From Thermoplasmata archaeon (lineage in GTDB: Archaea; Thermoplasmatota; Thermoplasmata; Thermoplasmatales; Thermoplasmataceae), in contig JAJZKL010000110.1 of assembly GCA_021804185.1 (NCBI GenBank), positions 1-5,356 on the forward strand: 5,356 bases of DNA, in the 5' to 3' direction. The stretch's first letter is position 1. Every line of letters starts with the position of its first letter. This document shows, piece after piece, positions 1 through 4,472 of this stretch. The notes beneath the pieces are model-generated. The model was not told the origin of the DNA, searched no databases, and saw nothing but the letters and a program-made list of their open reading frames with translations. Position numbers and translations under genes: made by a program.

Positions 1-16
1 CTGCGATTAAGTTCTA

Positions 17-30
17 TATGCCGTGGCATA
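17..30. repeat. 14-bp near-perfect palindrome
   Basis: TATGCC-GT-GGCATA reads the same on both strands apart from the two central bases. The gap is too small for a good RNA hairpin, so a binding site for a dimeric DNA-binding protein is the more natural reading. It lies directly next to the nested inverted repeats at 31-119. No partner protein can be assigned. Confidence 0.5.
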
Positions 31-119
31 AAGCATTCCAGAACAGACCTATGTTATCAATTTTACATTTCGTAATTGATAATAACGCTTCAATCACCAT
101 CCATAAAGTCTGAATGCTT
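31..119. repeat. nested inverted repeats, possible structured RNA or DNA site
   Basis: The outer arms are AAGCATTCCAGA at 31-42 and TCTGAATGCTT at 109-119, which pair over 11 bp with one bulged base. Inside them TTATCAATT (54-62) pairs perfectly with AATTGATAA (74-82) around an 11-nt loop. A 7-bp direct repeat CATAAAG lies at 27-33 and 102-108. No open frame of note covers this stretch. It could be a small non-coding RNA, part of the replication origin, or a recombination site. The repeats are visible in the sequence, but the role is unknown. Confidence 0.45.
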
Positions 120-203
120 AGTTCGTTTCTGTATTCTCGTTAGAGGTCTGGATCATCGAAAAGAGAAATGGAAAATCTATCAGATTGCCAGAAATCCTTT
201 AAA

Positions 204-247
204 ACACGATTCTAACACAATTAGTACACGATTAGTACACGAATTTT
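204..247 (+). repeat. four tandem 11-bp iterons
   Basis: Successive units are ACACGATTCTA, ACACAATTAGT, ACACGATTAGT and ACACGAATTTT, with ACAC cores beginning at 204, 215, 226 and 237. The spacing is exactly 11 bp, about one helical turn, so bound proteins would sit on the same face of the helix. The consensus is ACACGATTAGT. The outer units are the most degenerate. Confidence 0.8.
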
Positions 248-268
248 CTTAGTGTAGTCATTAATGAT

Positions 269-369
269 CACGAATTCGGCGATTTTTTTCACTTTTTATA
301 TAATCATAATCTTTCTTCTTCTTTCTTCTTCTTGAAACATCCAAAAGATGAAAAATAGGCGAATTCGTG
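269..369. repeat. inverted repeat pair CACGAATTCG / CGAATTCGTG
   Basis: CACGAATTCG at 269-278 is repeated in inverse orientation at 360-369. Each copy contains the 8-bp palindrome CGAATTCG and shares ACGAATT with the fourth left iteron. The similarity continues imperfectly outward (ATTAA / TTAAT) and inward (runs of T facing runs of A). The octamer AATAGGCG is also repeated directly at 354-361 and 372-379. The pair brackets the AT-rich and pyrimidine core and looks like an inner set of initiator sites. Confidence 0.65.
282..333 (+). other. AT-rich and homopyrimidine core, candidate unwinding element
   Basis: Positions 282-310 are almost pure A/T, with a run of seven T residues. Positions 311-333 are 23 consecutive pyrimidines containing the decamer CTTTCTTCTT twice in perfect tandem (311-320 and 321-330). 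The block sits at the centre of the iteron symmetry, where an easily melted DNA unwinding element would be expected. A mirror-type polypyrimidine tract could also form triplex DNA. Confidence 0.5.
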
Positions 370-381
370 TTAATAGGCGTC

Positions 382-401
382 TTTACTAACCCCGCAGTAA
401 A
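382..401. repeat. small perfect hairpin beside the inverted iterons
   Basis: TTTACT (382-387) pairs with AGTAAA (396-401) around the C-rich loop AACCCCGC, a local GC island in AT-rich surroundings. It could be a strand-initiation or protein-binding hairpin. It lacks the T-run expected of a terminator on either strand. Confidence 0.35.
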
Positions 402-403
402 TC

Positions 404-425
404 AGATCGTGTACAGATCGTGTAC
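404..425 (-). repeat. two perfect inverted 11-bp iterons
   Basis: AGATCGTGTAC occurs twice in perfect tandem (404-414 and 415-425). Read on the minus strand each unit is GTACACGATCT, which shares GTACACGAT with the left-hand iterons, so this is the opposite-facing arm of the same repeat family. Confidence 0.8.
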
Positions 426-466
426 TTTTCTTAAATTAGATCATCGTCTAAGGTTGGTTGTATCTT

Positions 467-2119
467 TCATGGAGTCATCCTTTTCCCTGTAATCTGTAGT
501 TCCAGCAGTTCTTTTTTTGGAAAGATCCCTATGTAGCATTCGGGGCCTCCGCTGTCGACTCTCCTGCTCTCTATTCCCATATCGTTGAAGTATCTGTTGG
601 CTATCCGGAAAAACCTGTTCTGAGTATCCTTCATGATATTGTTTATTTCACAGAATTCCATATAATCAGCATAAACATCTGCCTTCTTTATAGGCTTCAC
701 ATCCTCGGCTTTATTCTCTCCTGTATAATTATAATAGAAGTCATAACGCTCCTGAAGATAATACCGGATGGGATTGGATTTGAGCAGGTACTCGCTCTTC
801 TTATCCTCTGCCTTTTTGGAAGCGGTAAATGTTCCACGCTTCATGAGTTCCTGGAGTGCCTTTAATGAAACATTCAAAAGGCCTGAAAGCTCAGACTCAT
901 CCGCTATCTTTTGGATAATGTTTTTTATGGCATTCTTGCCATCCTCAAACTGATTGTTGAACTCAATAATTTCAACCCTTTTGAAGAATGCATCATCAGT
1001 CTCTGAAATTACGGGAATGTGGTTTGTCAGGAAAATTATCTTGGCAAAGTTCACAAACTGAGGTTCCTTTTGACTGTGCATTAGACGTGCAGACATCATG
1101 TCGTTCCCAGTAAGCATCTTGAATTGCCCTGTATCACTGATGTGGGTGTTCTCCGGTAGTTCCGGGCTTATATTCGTATATTTGTTTCGGAGCTTGATCC
1201 TGTCGAATTTATCCTCCTGTATGCTCCCTATACTCAGGGTTGAAACATTGTCAATTCCAAGGAACCTTTTCTGCCATAGCTCAGTTGCAAGTGTGGTTTT
1301 TCCTGTATTGGTTCCCCCATAAAGGATGAACAGCTTTTTCAGTGGATATCCCTTATAAAGCATGTATCCCGTGAGCTCGTAGAGTCTCTTTGCTTCATCC
1401 TCTTTGTTCTGCAACTGATGGAAAAATGCATCTATCTTTGGGCATGCCGCTGATGGATCAAACTTAACCGGAAGGCTTGATGTAAAGTAGAACTTAGCGA
1501 ATTTCTCTGTCTGGGACTTCCTCCATTCCTCTTTTTTCTCTCTTATTTTTCCGTTGATGTACCTTATCCTTGAACTATAGTCCTCACTGATGGAATCCTT
1601 GATGTTGTATGATTCCATTGTTCCAGGTGTGTCCTTGACTTCCTTTAATTTCAAATCACGTTCCCTTTTAAGTTTTTCAATCTCCTGACGTAAATCCTCA
1701 CACATTGGCTCTGGATCCCTTTGAATGAATTCAGCGGATAAGACATTCAGGGCACCATTCTTCAAGTTGATCCATTCAGGAGGGCAAACGAAGGTTTTTG
1801 GATCGATATAGGTCTGGATTTTGATTATCTCCTTAACCTCACGGAGCATGCTGGTTGTGAACTCTGTTATAGTTGTTTTTTTAGAGGCAATCAGTATGCT
1901 TGTCTCTTCAATTAAAAATTCTTTTAGGTACGATTCTCCATCGTGCCATTGTCCATCATGAGGATTGAAATAGAGCAGTTCCTCTGTATCCCTTAACGTC
2001 AGGAACTTGTGTTTACTCTGGATTGAGTTGGCAATCCTTGATCTTCTCTCGGCGGCAGATTCCTTCGTTTCTTCTGGTTCATATTCTGGTTTTTTGTTGT
2101 TTGGTTTTTTGTCTGCCAT
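467..2119 (-). CDS. SF3-type replicative helicase, D5/P4 plasmid-phage primase family, no primase domain
   Basis: This is a 550-residue ATP-driven DNA helicase, probably the replication protein of the element. The Walker A loop GGTNTGKTT is at residues 268-276, a Walker-B-like segment NISPELPE at 316-323, the SF3 motif C KIIFLTNHIP at 360-369 with sensor Asn366, and an arginine finger in DDAFFKRV at 375-382. The D5_N-type region shows WINLKNGALNV near 116-126 and LPVKFDPSAACPKIDAFF near 216-233, and the end (about 480-535) looks like a winged helix. Unlike many relatives there is no PrimPol or archaeo-eukaryotic primase domain. A charged, coiled-coil-like insertion (about 140-208) splits the D5_N region. 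The ATG at 2119 is chosen because GGAGGGG lies just upstream and it overlaps the methyltransferase stop as TAATG. The ATG 24 bases further upstream lacks this support. Confidence 0.92.
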   Translation of the reverse strand: MADKKPNNKKPEYEPEETKESAAERRSRIANSIQSKHKFLTLRDTEELLYFNPHDGQWHDGESYLKEFLIEETSILIASKKTTITEFTTSMLREVKEIIKIQTYIDPKTFVCPPEWINLKNGALNVLSAEFIQRDPEPMCEDLRQEIEKLKRERDLKLKEVKDTPGTMESYNIKDSISEDYSSRIRYINGKIREKKEEWRKSQTEKFAKFYFTSSLPVKFDPSAACPKIDAFFHQLQNKEDEAKRLYELTGYMLYKGYPLKKLFILYGGTNTGKTTLATELWQKRFLGIDNVSTLSIGSIQEDKFDRIKLRNKYTNISPELPENTHISDTGQFKMLTGNDMMSARLMHSQKEPQFVNFAKIIFLTNHIPVISETDDAFFKRVEIIEFNNQFEDGKNAIKNIIQKIADESELSGLLNVSLKALQELMKRGTFTASKKAEDKKSEYLLKSNPIRYYLQERYDFYYNYTGENKAEDVKPIKKADVYADYMEFCEINNIMKDTQNRFFRIANRYFNDMGIESRRVDSGGPECYIGIFPKKELLELQITGKRMTP

Positions 2120-2880
2120 TACTGATCCCCTCCTTCTATGCATACTTCTGGACTTTTTACTCCAAAACTATGCATAGTTTCAAGCTGATCTCCAACAGAG
2201 TACCATCCTCTCCTTGGCTTCCTTGCAAAAATCTCTAATTTCCTTGATCGGGGATACATCCTTTCAATAGTCAGATAGGAAAGTTCGGGCTTTTCAGAAT
2301 GTCTGGTTCTGGGAGCTTCCAACACGGATGGAGGTCTCCATTCAGGAACTGGGTAGTTGCCATGCTTTCCAATCAGGATGGATTCAGATGAACCCATGAT
2401 GTTGTAGCCCATACCTTTCTGAAGCTTCCCATGGCTCTTTTTGACCCATTCTATCTTTGTTACAAATCTGAATCCCCACTGCTCCATCACCCGGATGGCT
2501 TCTGGGAGAAGGGAGTTAGTAGCCCAAAGAAAAATGACTGAAGGCTCTGTTGCGATGTTTAGGATGGGCAAAGAAGCAATATTATCTATGGTCAAGGTGT
2601 TATAATGGTTTTCAGTTTTCCTGCTTTTAGGCACCAGGTCAACTTGATATCTCCATGGAGGGTCAATCAGAATCAAATCAAATTTCTGGCCCCTATAGTC
2701 CTGCAGAAAATCCCTTACATCGCCAATGTATATATCCGATTCCTGATATCTGATGGAAGGTTGCTGAAGGTATTTCTTGCAGGAAGGGCAGAAATAACCC
2801 TCTGATTTCGATGTACCGTGAGGATGTGAGTACAGGGCAACCCCCTTGATGTGGCAGTTTTGACATATTGGAATGTTCAC
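2119..2880 (-). CDS. MT-A70 family adenine-N6 methyltransferase with N-terminal zinc ribbon
   Basis: The 253-residue protein is predicted to transfer a methyl group from S-adenosylmethionine to the N6 of adenine. The catalytic motif DPPW is at residues 73-76 (DPPWRY). It is followed by HYNTLT at 92-97, FLWATNSLL at 117-125, and the family signature RTRHSEKPE at 191-199 leading to KLEIFAR (214-220) and GWYSVGD (225-231), all in the usual MT-A70 order. A four-cysteine zinc ribbon (Cys6, Cys9, Cys31, Cys34) precedes the catalytic domain and may recognise the target. The start is GTG, overlapping the upstream stop as GTGA, with GTGAT-type ribosome binding sequences ahead. No restriction endonuclease lies nearby, so it looks like an orphan methylase. 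In prokaryotes the family usually modifies DNA, but members elsewhere modify RNA, and the sequence does not settle which applies here. Confidence 0.93.
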   Translation of the reverse strand: MNIPICQNCHIKGVALYSHPHGTSKSEGYFCPSCKKYLQQPSIRYQESDIYIGDVRDFLQDYRGQKFDLILIDPPWRYQVDLVPKSRKTENHYNTLTIDNIASLPILNIATEPSVIFLWATNSLLPEAIRVMEQWGFRFVTKIEWVKKSHGKLQKGMGYNIMGSSESILIGKHGNYPVPEWRPPSVLEAPRTRHSEKPELSYLTIERMYPRSRKLEIFARKPRRGWYSVGDQLETMHSFGVKSPEVCIEGGDQ

Positions 2881-3275
2881 GATATCACATCACATTCAGA
2901 AGTGTCATTAGTTCCCTCTTCCTTAGAAATGTAAAAGTAATCAATCAGGGCATTTTCATAATCTAATGGCTCGGGGTTGTTACAATCACAATGATATTTC
3001 TTTCTAGCGATATCGCACTTTTTCGATAAGTGAAAGGCAAAACTACAATGGTCTCTATTCCAGGGATCACAGGCTAAGCACGATTCTGCTACCATCACAT
3101 GGAAAAACTCTCCGTCCTTTTCGGAAAATGCAAGGTGGCCACAATGTTTGCAGGCAAACAGCATCCCAAATCTTCCTAGTCTGTCAGAATGTGGCGTCTG
3201 AAAGAAGCGAAGAATGTGCCCCTGTTGAACAGTTTCGCTGTTTTCAAAACCTTGAAAAACATCTCCATCTTCCAC
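2877..3275 (-). CDS. Cys-rich, probably zinc-binding protein of unknown function
   Basis: I do not recognise a family for this 132-residue protein. Two CxxC pairs, ACKHCG (Cys42/Cys45) and SCLAC (Cys66/Cys69), about 20 residues apart, look like a zinc ribbon. Further cysteines at 77, 87, 96 and 98, with His76 and His95, could form a second metal site. The first 35 residues and an acidic tail after about 115 carry no cysteine apart from Cys128. The GTG start is well supported: GAGGTGAT ends five bases before it, and that sequence lies inside the last codons of the Sm-like gene, with a single base between that gene's stop and this start. It overlaps the methyltransferase start by four bases, so translation is probably coupled. 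A nucleic-acid-binding or adaptor role is plausible but unproven. Confidence 0.8.
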   Translation of the reverse strand: MEDGDVFQGFENSETVQQGHILRFFQTPHSDRLGRFGMLFACKHCGHLAFSEKDGEFFHVMVAESCLACDPWNRDHCSFAFHLSKKCDIARKKYHCDCNNPEPLDYENALIDYFYISKEEGTNDTSECDVIS

Positions 3276-3276
3276 T

Positions 3277-3603
3277 TTAAATCACCTCGATCCACACTAT
3301 ATTCGACTTCATGAAAATCCTCTTTTTCGTGGCTTCTCTGGTTATCTCTTTGCCGGAAACATTGATGGTCTCGGCTATTTTGACTTCTATCAAACAATCA
3401 TACATCCCCACTTGTTTCAGGGTTCCTTCAAAAACTTCTTGCGTAGTCAGGGAAATGCGTACCTTCTGGCCAATAAGTTCTCTAACAAAACTGTCCCGAC
3501 TATACCGGAGTGGCTTTTTTTGTGAATTATTAAATACTTCAGTTGAATTGGATGAATTGCCTTTAACTTTTTCCGGGGTTCTAAACCCCCCATTTTTATT
3601 CAT
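3277..3603 (-). CDS. Sm/Hfq-like RNA-binding protein
   Basis: The 108-residue protein has a polar, probably disordered N-terminal third (1-35), then a segment with the pattern of an Sm fold. Residues 38-73, beginning SFVRELIGQKVRISL and passing through EVFEGTLKQVGMYDCLIEV, match the helix plus Sm1 strands, including the conserved Gly before the third strand. Residues 93-108 (KKRIFMKSNIVWIEVI) match Sm2, resembling the YKHAIS-type strand of Hfq. Sm proteins form six- or seven-membered rings that bind U- or A-rich RNA. The loop between Sm1 and Sm2 (about 75-92) is longer than usual. The ATG at 3603 is preferred over the GTG at 3648 because GGAGGT lies 9 bases upstream and the ATG overlaps the previous gene's stop as ATGA. 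The assignment rests on pattern only. Confidence 0.68.
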   Translation of the reverse strand: MNKNGGFRTPEKVKGNSSNSTEVFNNSQKKPLRYSRDSFVRELIGQKVRISLTTQEVFEGTLKQVGMYDCLIEVKIAETINVSGKEITREATKKRIFMKSNIVWIEVI

Positions 3604-3770
3604 TTCGGAAGAACCTCCTTGCTCGTTATCCTCAAAAGCTTTCGCCACTCCATGAATTTTGAAATAAGCTCCTGTTCTGACATATTATCCGATGAGCTTA
3701 GAATCAATGTTCGGAGTGGGTCTGGAAGGGTCTGGGCGTATTCTTTGATCGGTTTGATATATTCACTCAT
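3600..3770 (-). CDS. small helical protein of unknown function, 56 residues
   Basis: This short gene is easily missed. It begins at an ATG at 3770, seven bases after GGAGGTG, an almost perfect archaeal ribosome binding site, and ends in a TGA that overlaps the ATG of the Sm-like gene as ATGA. It also overlaps the end of the AbrB-like gene by eight bases. The product starts MSEYIKPIKEYAQ and looks mainly helical, with a first helix near 2-13, a second near 17-25 and a longer one from about 31 to 48. It has no cysteine, signal peptide or membrane segment. I recognise no family. Coupling on both sides argues that it is real and is needed in fixed proportion to its neighbours, perhaps as a partner or antitoxin-like adaptor. 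The function is unknown. Confidence 0.78.
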   Translation of the reverse strand: MSEYIKPIKEYAQTLPDPLRTLILSSSDNMSEQELISKFMEWRKLLRITSKEVLPK

Positions 3771-3960
3771 TGCGAACCACCTCCAATTTCAGATGGTTCT
3801 CATCCTCAATGCTAACCAAAACATACTGGCAGTTCTCGGCATTCATCAATTCCAAAAACAACTTAGGGACTGCAACGCTTACGGCCGACTGATCCCTGTT
3901 GCCTCTGGACAATTTCCTCTTGAATTTCAGTGTTCTCAAATCCATTTCCATTTTAACCAT
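3763..3960 (-). CDS. AbrB/MazE-like DNA-binding protein, first gene of the operon
   Basis: A 65-residue basic-then-acidic protein. From about residue 12 it follows the swapped-hairpin AbrB pattern: FKRKLSRGN, a short loop, AVSVAVPKLFLELM (compare the usual V-x-IPK-x-h-x-x-x-h), then a hydrophobic strand YVLVSIEDENHLKLEVV. Such proteins dimerise and bind AT-rich operators, acting as transition-state regulators or antitoxins. It heads the six-gene minus-strand operon and lies next to the divergent promoter region, so autoregulation and control of the plus-strand gene are likely but inferred. No ribosome binding site precedes the ATG at 3960, and an in-frame stop lies 30 bases upstream. A leaderless start fits the TATA-like sequence at 3981-3990. 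The second Met codons (residues 4 and 6) are possible alternatives. No toxin partner is recognisable. Confidence 0.68.
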   Translation of the reverse strand: MVKMEMDLRTLKFKRKLSRGNRDQSAVSVAVPKLFLELMNAENCQYVLVSIEDENHLKLEVVRNE

Positions 3961-3980
3961 GATAAGAGATAGAGACCTTG

Positions 3981-3990
3981 CATAGTATTA
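3981..3990 (-). promoter_or_regulatory. candidate TATA box for the replication operon
   Basis: On the minus strand TAATACTATG is centred about 26 bases upstream of the ATG at 3960. That is the distance expected if the transcript begins at or next to the start codon, which would explain why this gene, alone in the operon, lacks a ribosome binding site. A stronger AT-rich box (TATATTTAAT, 4031-4040 region) lies further upstream and would give a leader of about 50 bases instead. The sequence does not decide between them. Confidence 0.38.
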
Positions 3991-4029
3991 CAACGGAGCG
4001 GATTGTTCGGTTTTATCAGTTAGATAGAA

Positions 4030-4047
4030 ATTAAATATAGATTTAAT
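4030..4047. promoter_or_regulatory. AT-rich dyad in the divergent promoter region, candidate operator
   Basis: ATTAAAT (4030-4036) and ATTTAAT (4041-4047) are inverted copies around a 4-bp spacer. The dyad sits between the plus-strand TATA box and the minus-strand operon and itself contains TATATTTAAT on the minus strand. A repressor bound here could block transcription in both directions, and the AbrB-like product is the obvious candidate. A weaker dyad TATC-AGTTA-GATA lies at 4014-4026. Confidence 0.42.
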
Positions 4048-4048
4048 C

Positions 4049-4058
4049 CTTAAATACT
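4049..4058 (+). promoter_or_regulatory. TATA box of the plus-strand gene, leaderless transcript
   Basis: CTTAAATACT is centred 23-24 bases before the GTG at 4077, the expected TATA-to-start distance in archaea, so transcription should start at or within a few bases of the GTG. No ribosome binding site precedes the GTG, as expected for a leaderless mRNA. Confidence 0.55.
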
Positions 4059-4076
4059 TTTAACACATGGCAAATT

Positions 4077-4472
4077 GTGGGAAACGGTCAAAGTATTAGA
4101 GACTACATTTTGTGGTATACGCAATTCTATGACACTTACGTTATCCCTGAATACGATCTTATTAGGGCCGTAAATCGGCAATTCAAAGTTTCATATCAGC
4201 TTAATATGTTTAAGAGAAGGTATATTGATAAAATGCCCCAATTCGATAAGTGGAAGGGTGACGACGGCTATTGGATGTATGAGAGGACAGACATAGATCC
4301 TGATCCCGATTGGACTCTTGGCAGGCTAATGGAGATGGAGGAATACTTTAAGGAGACCGAATGGTATCAGGAGAATGAGGATTTCATTACTTATGTTGAG
4401 TATGCACGTAAGCACAATGATAAGGATTTTGAAATATACATACTGGAAGAAAAGGTTTTAGGAAGGCTTTAG
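4077..4472 (+). CDS. acidic protein of unknown function, possible winged-helix N-terminus
   Basis: The only plus-strand gene encodes 131 residues rich in Tyr, Trp, Asp and Glu. Residues 7-70 (from about IRDYILWYTQFYDTYVIPEYDLIRAVN to GYWMYER) have a helix-helix-hairpin pattern that could be a winged helix, with the basic stretch FKRRYIDK at 45-52. The remainder (71-131) is strongly acidic and helical, including DIDPDPDW at 72-79 and two charged helices. GTG at 4077 is taken as start because an in-frame stop lies at 4044-4046 and the TATA box is correctly placed. An ATG at 4067 is out of frame and closes after ten codons. The gene is divergent from the replication operon and overlaps the integrase stop by four bases. 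I do not recognise a family. A regulator or a DNA-mimic-like inhibitor are guesses. Confidence 0.75.
   Translation: MGNGQSIRDYILWYTQFYDTYVIPEYDLIRAVNRQFKVSYQLNMFKRRYIDKMPQFDKWKGDDGYWMYERTDIDPDPDWTLGRLMEMEEYFKETEWYQENEDFITYVEYARKHNDKDFEIYILEEKVLGRL

Larger units (their letters stand above)
204..425. other. putative replication origin with inverted iteron arrays
   Basis: A gene-free stretch downstream of the helicase gene has an ordered, mirror-symmetric layout. In order it contains four forward 11-bp iterons (204-247), a palindrome-bearing repeat (269-278), an AT-rich stretch (282-310), an all-pyrimidine tract (311-333), the inverted copy of the palindrome repeat (360-369), a small hairpin (382-401) and two inverted 11-bp iterons (404-425). 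The ACAC cores of the third and fourth left units mirror the right units about 324.5, the inner repeats mirror about 319, and the pyrimidine tract is centred near 322. Iterons flanking an easily melted core are typical of plasmid and viral origins. That this is the origin served by the neighbouring helicase is inference. The same array could also be an operator or partition site. Confidence 0.65.

Noticed and set aside
204..425. CRISPR array
   Set aside because: Repeats are 11 bp and directly abutting without spacers, and they occur in both orientations, which is the pattern of iterons.
1..466. tRNA gene or attachment-site tRNA remnant
   Set aside because: No T-loop sequence of the GGTTCGAATCC type and no acceptor-stem pairing was found. 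The hairpins do not fit a cloverleaf.
281..466. Terminator for the minus-strand operon
   Set aside because: The minus strand downstream of the helicase stop has no clear T-run. The longest visible is five bases near 351-355, which is too weak to call.
2119..2143. Alternative helicase start at the ATG at 2143
   Set aside because: GGAGGGG sits at the right distance for the ATG at 2119, which also forms a TAATG junction with the methyltransferase stop. The upstream ATG would overlap the previous gene more and has no comparable site.
3603..3648. Alternative GTG start of the Sm-like gene at 3648
   Set aside because: The intervening 15 codons lie over the 56-residue gene, and the ATG at 3603 has its own GGAGGT and an ATGA overlap.
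3311..3655. Plus-strand open frame of 114 codons
   Set aside because: It is antisense to the Sm-like gene, has no ribosome binding site or promoter, and its translation shows no family pattern. Other plus-strand frames within 768-2805 and 3619-3972 and the minus-strand frame 3176-3397 are rejected for the same reasons.
3763..3960. Antitoxin of a toxin-antitoxin pair with the 56-residue gene as toxin
   Set aside because: The AbrB-like fold occurs in antitoxins, but the 56-residue product has no toxin motif and the operon context favours a regulator. Kept only as a weak alternative.
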